64,000 nucleotides of DNA from Rhodobacterales bacterium (GTDB lineage Bacteria; Pseudomonadota; Alphaproteobacteria; Rhodobacterales; Rhodobacteraceae), in the NCBI GenBank assembly GCA_021155205.1, contig JAJNPS010000052.1:62001-126000 (forward strand). Direction: 5' to 3'. Position 1 is the first letter of the stretch. The number at the start of each line of letters is the position of its first letter. This document shows positions 47,350-56,939 of this stretch, piece by piece. The position numbers were made by a program, and so were the translations under genes. A model generated the notes under the pieces. The model saw only the letters and a list, made by a program, of their open reading frames with translations, did no database searches and was not told the origin of the DNA.

Positions 47350-49056
47350 ATGGCGCTCTCCAACCTTGCCCCGATCCCGGAGCTTTATGTTTCCGCCGAT
47401 TCCGCCCAGAAGCTGAGAGTCGAGGCCGGGAACCTGCCCTCGTGGGATCTGACGGCGCGACAGGTCTGCGATCTGGAACTCCTCATGAATGGCGGGTTCC
47501 ATCCGCTCAAGGGGTTCATGGGGCAGGCCGACTATGATGGTGTCGTCAGCGACATGCGGATGGCGGACGGGACGCTTTGGCCGATCCCGATCACGCTGGA
47601 TATCACCGAAAAGTTTGCCGAAACCGTCCCGCCGGGCCAGGACATCGCACTCCGCGACGCCGAGGGCGTGATCCTTGCCATCCTGTCCGTCACCGACAAA
47701 TGGGTGCCCAACAAGGCACTGGAGGCGGAAAAGGTTTTCGGGGCCGATGACCTTGCGCATCCGGCGGTGAACTACCTGCACAATCAGGCGGGCCGCGTCT
47801 ATCTGGGCGGCCCGATCACCGGCATCCAGCAGCCGGTCCACTACGATTTCAAGGGCCGCCGCGATACGCCGAACGAATTGCGCGCGTTCTTCCGCAAGAT
47901 GGGCTGGCGGCGCGTCGTCGCATTCCAGACCCGCAACCCCCTGCACCGCGCGCATCAGGAACTGACGTTTCGCGCCGCACGTGAGGCGCAGGCGAACCTG
48001 ATCATCCACCCGGTCGTCGGCATGACCAAACCGGGCGACATCGATCACTTTACCCGCGTGCGGTGCTATGAGGCGGTGCTTGGCCAATACCCGTCCTCGA
48101 CCACCACCATGTCGCTTTTGAATCTGGCCATGCGGATGGCCGGCCCGCGCGAGGCGCTGTGGCACGGCATCATCCGCCGCAACCACGGCTGCACCCATAT
48201 GATCGTGGGGCGCGACCATGCCGGCCCCGGCAAGAACAGCCAGGGCAAGGATTTCTACGACCCCTATGCCGCGCAAGAGTTGTTCGCCAAGCACGCGACC
48301 GAGATCGGCATCGAGATGGTCGATTTCAAACAGATGGTCTATGTGCAGGAAAAGGCACAGTATTATCCCGTGGATGAGGTGCCAGAGGGCTCCACCGTCC
48401 TCGACATTTCCGGCACCGAACTGCGCCGCCGCCTGCGCGAGGGTCTGGAGATCCCGGAATGGTTTTCGTTCCCGTCCGTGGTCGAGGAGCTGCGCCGCAC
48501 CAGCCCTGCACGGTCCAAGCAGGGCTTCACGGTGTTCTTCACCGGGCTTTCCGGTTCGGGGAAATCCACCATCGCCAATGCGCTGATGGTCAAGCTGATG
48601 GAAATGGGCGGGCGGCCGGTAACGCTGCTGGATGGCGATGTGGTGCGCAAGCATCTGTCGTCGGAACTGGGGTTTTCGAAGGAACACCGCGACCTGAACA
48701 TCAAGCGGATCGGCTATGTCGCGTCGGAAATCACCAAGAACGGCGGCATCGCGATCTGTGCGCCCATCGCGCCCTATACCGCCACGCGCCGCGCAGTGCG
48801 CGAGATGATCGAAGCCTTTGGTGCCTTCATCGAGGTGCATGTGGCGACCTCCATCGAGGAATGCGAGCGCCGCGACCGCAAGGGCCTGTACAAACTCGCG
48901 CGCGAGGGCAAGATCAAGGAGTTCACCGGCATTTCAGACCCCTACGAGGCCCCGACCAAGGCGGAACTGGTGGTCGATACCGAGAATGTCGATGTCGACC
49001 ACTGCGCGCATCAGGTGATCCTGAAGCTGGAACAGATGGGTTTGATCAAGGCATAG
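47350..49056 (+). CDS. bifunctional sulfate adenylyltransferase / adenylylsulfate kinase
   Basis: A 568-residue fusion. Residues about 1-385 are ATP sulfurylase (FQTRNPLHRAHQELTFRAAR, IIRRNHGCTHMIVGRDHAGP), making APS from sulfate and ATP. About 395-568 are APS kinase (FFTGLSGSGKSTIANALMVK, VTLLDGDVVRKHLSSELGFS), making PAPS. The fusion is typical of Rhodobacteraceae sulfur assimilation or sulfation. It stands alone here. Confidence 0.95.
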   Translation: MALSNLAPIPELYVSADSAQKLRVEAGNLPSWDLTARQVCDLELLMNGGFHPLKGFMGQADYDGVVSDMRMADGTLWPIPITLDITEKFAETVPPGQDIALRDAEGVILAILSVTDKWVPNKALEAEKVFGADDLAHPAVNYLHNQAGRVYLGGPITGIQQPVHYDFKGRRDTPNELRAFFRKMGWRRVVAFQTRNPLHRAHQELTFRAAREAQANLIIHPVVGMTKPGDIDHFTRVRCYEAVLGQYPSSTTTMSLLNLAMRMAGPREALWHGIIRRNHGCTHMIVGRDHAGPGKNSQGKDFYDPYAAQELFAKHATEIGIEMVDFKQMVYVQEKAQYYPVDEVPEGSTVLDISGTELRRRLREGLEIPEWFSFPSVVEELRRTSPARSKQGFTVFFTGLSGSGKSTIANALMVKLMEMGGRPVTLLDGDVVRKHLSSELGFSKEHRDLNIKRIGYVASEITKNGGIAICAPIAPYTATRRAVREMIEAFGAFIEVHVATSIEECERRDRKGLYKLAREGKIKEFTGISDPYEAPTKAELVVDTENVDVDHCAHQVILKLEQMGLIKA

Positions 49057-49117
49057 CCCGCTGTGATTGCGAACACCTTTCCGGGCGACTGGGCGTTGTT
49101 GGCCCGCGCTTATTCGA

Positions 49118-49345
49118 TCAGTGTACGCTCATCGGGGTCGCGTCATGCTGGCGCGCCAGATGGAAGGCAAGCTTGCGGTCCGCGACCAGCGCCAGACGCT
49201 GCCCGTCAGCACCGTGGACGGCGTAGATTACCTCAAGATCGCCAATTTGTTCGCGCAAATCCTCGGGCAGGTCTGCCACCTGGATCGGGCGCACATAGAC
49301 CATGCGGCCACCGTCCTTGGGGAAATTCTGAAAAGGGGTATTCAT
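49118..49345 (-). CDS. DUF1150 family protein
   Basis: A 75-residue protein with VYVRPIQVADLPEDLREQIG then YAVHGADGQRLALVADRKLA and FHLARQHD, the conserved DUF1150 pattern. Its ATG overlaps the Hsp20 stop (ATGA). DUF1150 genes commonly follow hsp20 in alphaproteobacteria, so co-expression in stress is likely. Molecular role unknown. Confidence 0.88.
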   Translation of the reverse strand: MNTPFQNFPKDGGRMVYVRPIQVADLPEDLREQIGDLEVIYAVHGADGQRLALVADRKLAFHLARQHDATPMSVH

Positions 49346-49782
49346 GACCTGCCTCCTTTGGGGCCGCTGTCCTTGTGCCCGATCTTGATCGTCTGCACCA
49401 CGGTTTCCGGCACCGACCGGCGCAGGTCGATGTGCAACAGCCCGTGTTCCATCGCTGCCCCCGCAACCTCTACTCCGTCCGCCAGCACGAAGCTGCGCTG
49501 GAACGCCCGCGCGGCAATCCCGCGATGCAGGAACACGCGGTCGCCCAGATCATCGGCCTGACGACCGCGGATCACCAGCTGGCGATCCTCGATGGTGATC
49601 GACAGATCATCTTCGCAGAACCCCGCGACGGCCAGCGAGATGCGATAGGCGTTCTCTGCCACGGCCTCGATGTTGAACGGGGGATAGCCCTCGGCCCCGG
49701 ATTTCGCGGTACGTTCGACCAGCCGTTCCAGTTGTTCGAACCCCAGAAGGTAGGGGTGGGCGCCAAAGCTCAGTTTCGTCAT
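49342..49782 (-). CDS. small heat shock protein, Hsp20 family
   Basis: A 146-residue protein from ATG 49782 (MTKLSFGAHPYLLGFEQLER). The alpha-crystallin domain runs from about residue 35 (YPPFNIEAVAENAYRISLAV, RQLVIRGRQ, FLHRGIAARAFQRSFVLADG) to LHIDLRRSVPE, close to the IbpA group. It holds unfolded proteins. First gene of the two-gene operon. Confidence 0.93.
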   Translation of the reverse strand: MTKLSFGAHPYLLGFEQLERLVERTAKSGAEGYPPFNIEAVAENAYRISLAVAGFCEDDLSITIEDRQLVIRGRQADDLGDRVFLHRGIAARAFQRSFVLADGVEVAGAAMEHGLLHIDLRRSVPETVVQTIKIGHKDSGPKGGRS

Positions 49783-49989
49783 GCGGACATGTCCTTTGAT
49801 CAAGCGACACTGCGGGTATCGGGCCCCGCATCCGGGCACCGCGATGTCTTGAATATGGGGGGCAGCCCGGCAGCCCGCAAGGGTCCGCCTTGGCGAGACC
49901 ATCGGCAAATCGGTCGCAGATTTCTTCACGATCGCGGTTCGCTTCCTATATTGTCGGGTGAAACAGGCAAAGCGACTCACCCGATCGTC

Positions 49990-50208
49990 ATGAACGCTCC
50001 CTCCGAACTCAACTTCGAAGAAATGCTGCGCATCCGGCTGGGTGTGCTGATGCGCGAACATCGCGACCTTGACGAGGCGATCCACGCGCTTGAGGTGACG
50101 GGCCGCCCCGACCAGTTGACGTTGCGGCGACTGAAAAAACAGAAACTGGCGCTCAAGGACCAGATCGTGAAGATCGAGGATCAACTGATCCCCGACATCA
50201 TCGCATGA
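49990..50208 (+). CDS. DUF465 (YdcH-like) protein
   Basis: A 72-residue helical hairpin: MNAPSELNFEEMLRIRLGVL, REHRDLDEAIHALE, TLRRLKKQKLALKDQIVKIE. The R-x-x-L-K-K-x-K-L-x-L-K-D-x-I motif marks DUF465. Role unknown. It is divergent from the Hsp20 gene. Confidence 0.85.
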   Translation: MNAPSELNFEEMLRIRLGVLMREHRDLDEAIHALEVTGRPDQLTLRRLKKQKLALKDQIVKIEDQLIPDIIA

Positions 50209-50291
50209 CCTTGCGGATCTGATCGGGCCAAACCGAATTGCGCTTGCTCTTGCCATGGCTATAGTGCCGCCTTCTTGAAACGGGGGCTGCA

Positions 50292-50768
50292 ATGGCATCA
50301 GTCGGGATCATCATGGGCAGCCAGTCCGACTGGCCCACGATGAAGGATGCCGCCCTGATCCTGGATGAACTCGGCGTGGCCTATGAGACCAGGATCGTCA
50401 GCGCCCACCGCACCCCGGATCGGCTGTGGGACTACGGCAGGACCGCCGCCGACCGGGGCCTCAAGGTGATCATCGCGGGGGCCGGGGGGGCGGCACACCT
50501 CCCAGGCATGATGGCGTCAAAGACCCGTATTCCGGTCATCGGCGTGCCGGTCCAGACCAAGGCTTTGGCAGGCATCGACAGCCTGTATTCCATCCTGCAG
50601 ATGCCGCGCGGCTATCCGGTCGCCACGATGGCCATCGGGGGGGCGGCCAATGCAGGCCTGATGGCGGCGGGCATCCTTGCGATCAGCGATCCGGCCCTTG
50701 CCGCCCGGCTGCAGGCGTGGCGGGATGCCCTGTCCGCCTCGATCCCGGACGAACCGTCGGATGCTTGA
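50292..50768 (+). CDS. purE: 5-(carboxyamino)imidazole ribonucleotide mutase
   Basis: A 158-residue protein: VGIIMGSQSDWPTMKDAALI, RIVSAHRTPDRLWDYGRTAA, KVIIAGAGGAAHLPGMMASK and MPRGYPVATMAIGGAANAGL are the class I PurE signatures (GSxSD, SAHRTP). It converts N5-CAIR to CAIR in purine synthesis. It overlaps purK by eight bases. Confidence 0.97.
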   Translation: MASVGIIMGSQSDWPTMKDAALILDELGVAYETRIVSAHRTPDRLWDYGRTAADRGLKVIIAGAGGAAHLPGMMASKTRIPVIGVPVQTKALAGIDSLYSILQMPRGYPVATMAIGGAANAGLMAAGILAISDPALAARLQAWRDALSASIPDEPSDA

Positions 50769-51825
50769 CCAAGGCGCGATCATTGGAATCCTTGGTGGCG
50801 GGCAATTGGGCCGGATGTTGTCTGTCTCGGCCTCGCGCCTGGGGTTTCGCACACATATCTATGAACCCATCGCCGGGCCGCCCGCCGCGGATGTCGCCTG
50901 GCGCACCACGACGGCATCCTATGACGACCATAACGCGCTGGCCGCTTTTGCCACGTCCGTCGATGTGATCACTTACGAGTTCGAGAATGTCCCCACCGCA
51001 GCACTCGACCTTCTGGAGACGCTCAGGCCCATCCGCCCCAACCGCCGCGCGCTGGCGATTTCACAGGACCGCATTGCGGAAAAGGATTTTCTGACCGGCC
51101 TTGGGTTGGCCTGCGCGCCCTATGCCTCCGTCACCAGCACCGCTGATCTGGCCGCCGCACTTGCGCGCATCGGAACCCCGGCGATTCTCAAGACCACGCG
51201 GCTTGGCTATGACGGCAAGGGGCAGGCCCGCATCATGGCCCCCGCCGACGCCACCGTTGCCCTTGCCGCGATGCAGGGCCAACCGGCAGTCCTCGAGGGC
51301 TTCATCGCCTTTTCGCACGAGGTTTCCGTCATCGCCGCGCGCGGCCCTGACGGTTCAGTCGCCTGCTATGATCCGGGAGAGAATGTCCACCGTGACGGCA
51401 TCCTGCGCACCACCACGATCCCCGCCCGCCTGACCGCCAGCCAGCGCACCGATGCCGTGCTGCTGGCCGCGCGCATCCTGAACGCGCTGGATTATGTCGG
51501 CGTGATGGGGGTGGAACTGTTCGTCACACCGCAAGCCCTGATCGTCAACGAGATCGCGCCCCGCGTCCACAATTCCGGCCATTGGACCCAGGCAGGCTGC
51601 GCCGTGGATCAGTTCGAACAGCATATCCGCGCGGTGGCGGGCTGGCCCTTGGGCGACGGGTCGCGCCATGCCGATGTCGTGATGGAAAATCTGATCGGGA
51701 ATGATGTCGCGCGCATCCCGGCCATCGCCCGCGAAAACGGCGCAGCCATCCACCTTTATGGCAAGGGCGCGCCGCGACCGGGCCGCAAGATGGGGCATGT
51801 GAACCGGATTGTTCCGCGCGGCTAG
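50761..51825 (+). CDS. purK: 5-(carboxyamino)imidazole ribonucleotide synthase
   Basis: A 354-residue ATP-grasp enzyme: IIGILGGGQLGRMLSVSASR, TYEFENVPTAALDLLE, PAILKTTRLGYDGKGQARIM, VLEGFIAFSHEVSVIAARGP and NEIAPRVHNSGHWTQAGCAV. It makes N5-CAIR from AIR, bicarbonate and ATP for PurE. Its TAG shares a CTAG with the stop of the convergent gene. Confidence 0.97.
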   Translation: MLDQGAIIGILGGGQLGRMLSVSASRLGFRTHIYEPIAGPPAADVAWRTTTASYDDHNALAAFATSVDVITYEFENVPTAALDLLETLRPIRPNRRALAISQDRIAEKDFLTGLGLACAPYASVTSTADLAAALARIGTPAILKTTRLGYDGKGQARIMAPADATVALAAMQGQPAVLEGFIAFSHEVSVIAARGPDGSVACYDPGENVHRDGILRTTTIPARLTASQRTDAVLLAARILNALDYVGVMGVELFVTPQALIVNEIAPRVHNSGHWTQAGCAVDQFEQHIRAVAGWPLGDGSRHADVVMENLIGNDVARIPAIARENGAAIHLYGKGAPRPGRKMGHVNRIVPRG

Positions 51826-52232
51826 ACCTCCGGCGACCCGGTGTCCTTTTCCCCGCGAAGGTGCTGCGCGCGCGCAATGGCAGCCAGGGTTTCATACTTG
51901 CCGCGGATCACCTCAATCTCGCGCTCGTCCAGTTCTTCCAGATCCAGCAAGGCGTTGTGCGCGCCTTCTGTCGCGCGGATCAGTTCGTCCAGTTTCAACT
52001 GGATCGCCGCCGTGTCGCGGTTCTGGGTGTTCTGGATCAGGAATACCATCAGAAAGGTGACGATCGTGGTCCCGGTGTTGATGACCAGCTGCCATGAATC
52101 CGAATACTTGAAGATCGGTCCCGTGATGATCCAGATCACGATGACCAGCACCGCCAGCAGAAAGACTGATGGCTGCGCCGCCACGCGGGAAACGGCCTTG
52201 GCGACGCGGGCATAGAGGTTGTTGTTGTTCAT
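51822..52232 (-). CDS. low-affinity iron permease-family membrane protein
   Basis: A 136-residue protein from ATG 52232. Two membrane helices (QPSVFLLAVLVIVIWIITGP, LVINTGTTIVTFLMVFLIQN) followed by TQNRDTAAIQLKLDELIRAT, the signature of PF04120 proteins. Transport of iron by bacterial members is unproven. Convergent with purK. Confidence 0.85.
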   Translation of the reverse strand: MNNNNLYARVAKAVSRVAAQPSVFLLAVLVIVIWIITGPIFKYSDSWQLVINTGTTIVTFLMVFLIQNTQNRDTAAIQLKLDELIRATEGAHNALLDLEELDEREIEVIRGKYETLAAIARAQHLRGEKDTGSPEV

Positions 52233-52255
52233 TTTTTCTTTCCGTTGCGGCGGTT

Positions 52256-52795
52256 TCACGCTTTGGGACGAAAAGCCCTGATGACTTCGGGGTTCGTCTC
52301 GATCCGCCCCGCACCCAAAAGGTCGAGACAATAGGGCACGGCGGCAAAGACAGCGTTCAGACAGGTCGCGATGGCTGCGGGTTTGCCCGGCAGGGTGATG
52401 ATCAGGCACTTGCCCCGGCTGCCCGCGGTCTGGCGCGACAGGATTGCGGTCGGCACCTCGGTCAGGCTGGCGCGGCGCATTTCCTCGCCAAAGCCCGCAT
52501 ATTCGCGGGTGATGACCTGCGCCACGCCTTCGGGCGTTTCGTCGCGGGGCGAAGGCCCGGTGCCACCCGTCACCAGCACCAGTTCGGCACCCTCGACGTC
52601 GATCACCTGGATCAAGGCCGCGGCCACCGATGCCGCACCATCGGGGATCACCCGCCGGATCAGCGTCACGGGCGACACCACCGCGCGCGCCAGCCAGTCG
52701 GCGATTGCCGGGCCGCCCCGGTCCTCATAAACCCCCATCGCGGCCCGGTCCGACACGGTGACGATGCCGATGCGCACGGCGGCGGGTGTGTTCAT
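52256..52795 (-). CDS. mogA: molybdopterin adenylyltransferase (MogA/MoaB type)
   Basis: A 179-residue protein from ATG 52795 (AGGA upstream). RIGIVTVSDRAAMGVYEDRG, VLVTGGTGPSPRDETPEGVA and CLIITLPGKPAAIATCLNAV match MogA, including the T-G-G-T-G-P-S-x-R-D-x-T-P-E motif. It adenylates molybdopterin before Mo insertion. Its start overlaps the stop of the hydrolase gene (ATGA). Confidence 0.92.
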   Translation of the reverse strand: MNTPAAVRIGIVTVSDRAAMGVYEDRGGPAIADWLARAVVSPVTLIRRVIPDGAASVAAALIQVIDVEGAELVLVTGGTGPSPRDETPEGVAQVITREYAGFGEEMRRASLTEVPTAILSRQTAGSRGKCLIITLPGKPAAIATCLNAVFAAVPYCLDLLGAGRIETNPEVIRAFRPKA

Positions 52796-53541
52796 GAAAG
52801 TCCTGCCCTCGCCGTGCCGCCCCGTGCCAGCGCCCATGCTTCGCGCACGGTCATCGTGGTCGAAAACCGGCCATTCGCCAGAAATGTCAGCGCCTCGCCG
52901 ATGACCAGAGGGCTGATCATCATGAACGTGTGGCTGACCGGCAGCACGATATGGTCGGTCATGCCGTCGACCTTTGTGCTTTCGACCGACACCTTGCCGT
53001 CGTTCGGTCCTGGAATCGGCGACGATACCATAGGGTTCAGCGATCGCGTCCCGGCGATCACGCCCAGGTCAAAATCAACCGCCGGCAAGGCCCGCGGCAC
53101 CGACCCCTCGCCGGTTCCAAGCTGCAGACCGGCGGGACCGTTGACCCAGGCAAAGACCTGAAAGTTTCCAAAGGCATCAACCACCTCTGACCCGCCATTG
53201 GGTGGCGCCAGCATCACCACGCGCCCCAGATTTGCAGGGCGGTGCCGGGTCAGCCACTGGCGCAAGAGAATGCCGCCCATCGAATGCGTGACGAAATGCA
53301 CCGCTCCCGCATCGGCGCATTCGGCCACGGCAGGGCCGACATGCGCCTCGGCCAGATCGGCAATCGACCCGGTGGTCGATGGATAGGTACGGTTGACCAC
53401 GCGGTAGCCATTGGCGCGCAATGCGGCCTCGATCGGGGTCAGCGAAACGCCGGTGCGCGCCAGACCGTGCAGCAGCACGACCGCCGCGTCCCGATGGGGC
53501 GCGGGCATCAGTCGCGACAGGATCGGAGTGATCGGCTTCAT
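52792..53541 (-). CDS. alpha/beta hydrolase, lipase-like
   Basis: A 249-residue protein from ATG 53541: AAVVLLHGLARTGVSLTPIE (oxyanion HG), VHFVTHSMGGILLRQWLTRH (nucleophile Ser in THSMGG) and VSHTFMMISPLVIGEALTFL (probable catalytic His). YPSTTGSIADLAE and VMLAPPNGGSEVVD are as in bacterial triacylglycerol lipase-like proteins. No signal peptide. Substrate unknown. First gene of an operon with mogA. Confidence 0.85.
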   Translation of the reverse strand: MKPITPILSRLMPAPHRDAAVVLLHGLARTGVSLTPIEAALRANGYRVVNRTYPSTTGSIADLAEAHVGPAVAECADAGAVHFVTHSMGGILLRQWLTRHRPANLGRVVMLAPPNGGSEVVDAFGNFQVFAWVNGPAGLQLGTGEGSVPRALPAVDFDLGVIAGTRSLNPMVSSPIPGPNDGKVSVESTKVDGMTDHIVLPVSHTFMMISPLVIGEALTFLANGRFSTTMTVREAWALARGGTARAGLS

Positions 53542-53586
53542 ACCGCTCAATCTAGCCGCATGCCCGGAAAATTGCGACCCCGGCCC

Positions 53587-54063
53587 ATGGACAAAATCTT
53601 GCGACGGTTCCACCTTGGGTTGATGAACATGCCACGCTTGGCCGTCCGCGCCCTGATCCTGCACGAAGACCGGCTGCTGCTGGTCAATGCCTATCCGGAC
53701 CGCAATTCCAACCTGTGGTGCGCGCCGGGGGGCGGGGTCAACGCAGGGTCATCCCTGCCCGAAAACCTGATGCGCGAGGTCGCCGAGGAAACCGGCCTGA
53801 CCGTGGCCGTCGGATCGCCGGTCCTCGTGAATGAATTCAACGATCCGGCGGTCGGGTTGCATCAGGTAGAGATCTTCTTTCGCTGCACCATCACGGCGGG
53901 CAGGCTTGACCCGGACTGGCTTGACCCCGAACACATTGTCACGGACCGGCGGTTTTTCACGCGCGCCCAACTGATGCAGATCAGGTTCAAGCCCGACACC
54001 TTGCCGGTGGCGACCTGGGATGATCGCACCACTTATGACCCGCTGGAGCATATCGTTCGGTGA
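53587..54063 (+). CDS. Nudix hydrolase with altered Nudix box
   Basis: About 158 residues from ATG 53587 (ATGs at 53623 and 53629 are alternatives). LRRF..., VRALILHEDRLLLVNAYPDR, WCAPGGGVNAGSSLPENLMR and EVAEETGLTV form the Nudix fold. The box reads G-V-N-A-G-S-S...R-E-V-A-E-E-T-G; the first Glu of GX5E is replaced by Ser, while the metal-binding REVxEE part is kept. It may cleave nucleoside diphosphate derivatives. Confidence 0.85.
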   Translation: MDKILRRFHLGLMNMPRLAVRALILHEDRLLLVNAYPDRNSNLWCAPGGGVNAGSSLPENLMREVAEETGLTVAVGSPVLVNEFNDPAVGLHQVEIFFRCTITAGRLDPDWLDPEHIVTDRRFFTRAQLMQIRFKPDTLPVATWDDRTTYDPLEHIVR

Positions 54064-54168
54064 TCGGCGCGACCTCCGATCGTACCGCAACAGAATGCAG
54101 CTCCGAACGTGATCCGACAGCGTGCCCGGACAGCCGTTCTGCTTGCCTTGACCTGGGACTGCGCCAGT

Positions 54169-55350
54169 TCAGCCTTGCCCGGAATACTTTGCATAGGACT
54201 CCATCCGACGCGCAAACTCGGTCTCAAAGTCATGCTTGCGGCCGAACTCCAGCGCCCTTTCCGACCGGATCGCGACCTCGCCTGGATTCTGCGCCAGCGC
54301 CGCCAGGCGTGCCGCCATCAGATCGGTCCTGGCCGTCGGCACAAGCCAGCCGCCACCGCTTGCGGCATGCATGGCGGACCACATCCGGTTGTCATAGCCG
54401 ATGATCGGCAGCCCGCAGCCAAGGCTTTCCAGATAGGTGCAGGATGGATCCGCCTGCCGGTGGCAGGACAGAAAGACATCCGCCTCTGACTTCAGAAAGG
54501 GCACGAGGCCGGTTTCGAAATCGACCGGGGCGTGCAGGTATACAACCTCTTGCAGGCCTGCGGCCCTGATCTCTGCCGCGATTTCTGCTTCAAGCTCTCC
54601 GGTGCCGAACACATCCATGCGGAACCGCGCGCCAAGCCGCTGCATCTCGCGCGCCACGGGCAACAGGTCCTGCGCCCCTTTCATCGTCGCAAGTCGGCCC
54701 GAATGCACAATCCGAAGCGGCGCACCTGCGGCAAGGCGGCTTGCCCGTGCCGCAAGGTCCGCCTCACTTGCCATCATGCCGCGCCGCATCCGTCCATCAA
54801 GGTACAAAAGCCCGTCCCTGGCCAACCGCCCATAGGCCTGCTGCGCCGGATAGCCGTTGAACTGTACCGCATCCGCCGCGCGGAATGCCGCACGGCGGCG
54901 ACGTTCATCATTGAGATGCCACAGCGTCGAACGCGCCTTGCGCAGCAGGCTGCGGTTGCGGTCCAGCGCCAGGATTTGCAGGCGCGTCTCCAGCGTATAC
55001 TCTACCGTCAGCACAAAGCCTGCCCCCGCTGCCCGGCACAAGGGCGCAAGGCCAAGCACCCGTGACAGGTCGGCCGAGGCCGCTACGACTGCGGCGCCCC
55101 GGATGTCGTCCGCGCCGATCTCTTGTCCCGCTTCCAGGATTTTCAGCACAAATCCAAGGTCAGCAGGATCATACGCGCCGCCAAAGGGAATTGGCGCATC
55201 GGTTCGCCACAGGATGCAATGCACTTCGCCGTCCCACAGGCTCTGGTGCAGCCGCATGCCATCGACAAATTTGTGGTCAAGATAAAGCATGCCGCCTTCA
55301 CGGACATGCACCGGCGCCGAGGCGATCATGGTCAGACGGTTACTGGACAT
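54169..55350 (-). CDS. glycosyltransferase, GT4/GT-B type
   Basis: A 393-residue protein starting MSSNRLTMIASAPVHVREGG. The C-terminal domain reads LRIVHSGRLATMKGAQDLLP, RFRMDVFGTGELEAEIAAEI and SCHRQADPSCTYLESLGCGL with PIIGYDN; the E of CTYLESLGCGLP is the usual donor-sugar contact. It transfers an activated sugar, probably to a surface polymer. Last gene of the glycan cluster on this strand. Confidence 0.85.
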   Translation of the reverse strand: MSSNRLTMIASAPVHVREGGMLYLDHKFVDGMRLHQSLWDGEVHCILWRTDAPIPFGGAYDPADLGFVLKILEAGQEIGADDIRGAAVVAASADLSRVLGLAPLCRAAGAGFVLTVEYTLETRLQILALDRNRSLLRKARSTLWHLNDERRRRAAFRAADAVQFNGYPAQQAYGRLARDGLLYLDGRMRRGMMASEADLAARASRLAAGAPLRIVHSGRLATMKGAQDLLPVAREMQRLGARFRMDVFGTGELEAEIAAEIRAAGLQEVVYLHAPVDFETGLVPFLKSEADVFLSCHRQADPSCTYLESLGCGLPIIGYDNRMWSAMHAASGGGWLVPTARTDLMAARLAALAQNPGEVAIRSERALEFGRKHDFETEFARRMESYAKYSGQG

Positions 55351-55570
55351 GACCGGGGACTACCACGCTGTTGCTTTGGACGGCATCACTTTCTTGACCG
55401 CACTGTGTTCCCGCGCCGGACAACGCGCGTCAATCCTTAACTCATCCAAAGGGATAAAGACCGCCGTGCAGCACAAGTGCCGCGTCCCGGAATAGAGACG
55501 TCGGCACGCCCCCGCCGCGTTCTGCAAGGCCCTGCGCAGAATTGCATCTGGTGTTGTGACAACGCAAAGA

Positions 55571-56839
55571 TCATGACGTGGCCGGCAACCGCTTGTCCGC
55601 CGCAGCCTGCCGTTTGGCCCGCCGCGCCTTGCGCCGGGCACGCTTGGCCTCCTTGTCCTCTGGAAACGCGGGATCGGCGGTCCTTGCAACCGTCGTCGAT
55701 CGCGTTTTCGGCGGCGCTGTCGCTCCGCGCGGCATCGGCAAGAACCGCAGCTTTTTCCGCTCCAGCTGGCTTTCGATCCGGCTGACCGCAGCAAGGGCCT
55801 CGTCATTGGTCAGTTCCGGCCAGTGAAGGCCATTCGGGATGAACCCCGCCTCTGCCAGCGCCGCGGCAAGTTTCCCGAAATCAAGCTCGGCAAAGGAAAA
55901 GTTGTCGGCACCGCCCCGGTCTGACCGGACCCACTGCCGCGAAATCACGTCAAGGACCAGGGGAGCACGCCCGGTAAACGCCGCCAGATGCCGGATGATC
56001 ATGTTCAGCCCGTTGCTGATCCGCCGCTTGATCATCGCAACCTGCTGGTCTTTTCGTCCGACCATTGCAAAAAGGTGCAGCGCCGATCCGTCCAGCGCCA
56101 CGATCTGCCGCGCCGCCTTGTACCGCGCTATCTGCTCTGCCAGCGTGTGATGCTGCGGATGAAAGATGTCGTATCCGCAGGCGGCAAGTGCCCGTTCGAT
56201 CCGCTTTTCCTCCAGCACGCTGCCCAGCGTCGCGCCAAGTTCGGACCGCGAGATGTACAGCCGCTCCGCCCCCCGGGGCGCGATGCGCGCGGCAAAACGG
56301 CGATGCATGACATCGCGAAAGATGTCTGTCCCGCTGGCCAGGGCCCCGATGCCGAACCCCTGGCCCGGAACTTCCAGCGTTTCGACCTGCGTCGTTTCGG
56401 TGATGACGCGGACCGGGACGCCGGGGCAGAAAAGATCAAGGAAATCGCGATGAAACCCCGCAAGATCGCCTGCGGGGACGTCACGACGCGCCACAAAGAC
56501 CAGCCCGTCGATTGCCCCGCGCACCGCGTCAAGCGCCCAGAGCCTGCCCGTGCTTTCCATCAGGAAATGGCCGAAATGGCCGATCAGAACGCCGCCCCAG
56601 ACCCAGCGGCCGGGCAGATCCTGCGCAACTTCGGGAACCGGGCCTGGCACCAGCATGGGTCGCCCGCGCCAAAGCACGGCCTCTTGCACAAAGGCCCCGC
56701 TGTCGTCATGGACCCCGGCCCGATGCACCAGATAGCCCTCGGTGATCGGCACGATGGTGGCCTTTGGCACGGTGCGGACGCGCGTGGACCAGCCGCCATC
56801 GGGATGCGGGGCATTGGCGGGATCGTTCAGGTCAGTCAT
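55571..56839 (-). CDS. glycosyltransferase family 61-like (DUF563) with basic tail
   Basis: A 422-residue protein from ATG 56839. GGVLIGHFGHFLMESTGRLW, RLYISRSELGATLGSVLEEK, GYDIFHPQHHTLAEQIARYK and AARQIVALDGSALHLFAMVG are DUF563/GT61 motifs. The C-terminus ends in a Lys/Arg/Ala run (KEAKRARRKARRAKRQAAAD). Likely adds sugar to a glycan. Nothing was seen in the 55351-55570 interval to its left. Confidence 0.8.
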   Translation of the reverse strand: MTDLNDPANAPHPDGGWSTRVRTVPKATIVPITEGYLVHRAGVHDDSGAFVQEAVLWRGRPMLVPGPVPEVAQDLPGRWVWGGVLIGHFGHFLMESTGRLWALDAVRGAIDGLVFVARRDVPAGDLAGFHRDFLDLFCPGVPVRVITETTQVETLEVPGQGFGIGALASGTDIFRDVMHRRFAARIAPRGAERLYISRSELGATLGSVLEEKRIERALAACGYDIFHPQHHTLAEQIARYKAARQIVALDGSALHLFAMVGRKDQQVAMIKRRISNGLNMIIRHLAAFTGRAPLVLDVISRQWVRSDRGGADNFSFAELDFGKLAAALAEAGFIPNGLHWPELTNDEALAAVSRIESQLERKKLRFLPMPRGATAPPKTRSTTVARTADPAFPEDKEAKRARRKARRAKRQAAADKRLPATS

Positions 56840-56939
56840 CGCGGCCCCCCGTCGGCCCGGACGGCAGATACGACCACGTGAAACATGCACCGGGACCAAC
56901 CGCGCCCGGCCGTGGCGGCAAGGACTGCGCAGCCCCGCG

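Noticed and set aside
47014..48840. 608-codon minus-strand frame opposite sat-cysC
   Set aside because: Shadow of a well-identified plus-strand fusion enzyme.
53587..54063. Loss of function of the Nudix protein from the missing first Glu
   Set aside because: The metal-binding REVAEE part is intact and divergent boxes are common; activity cannot be excluded.
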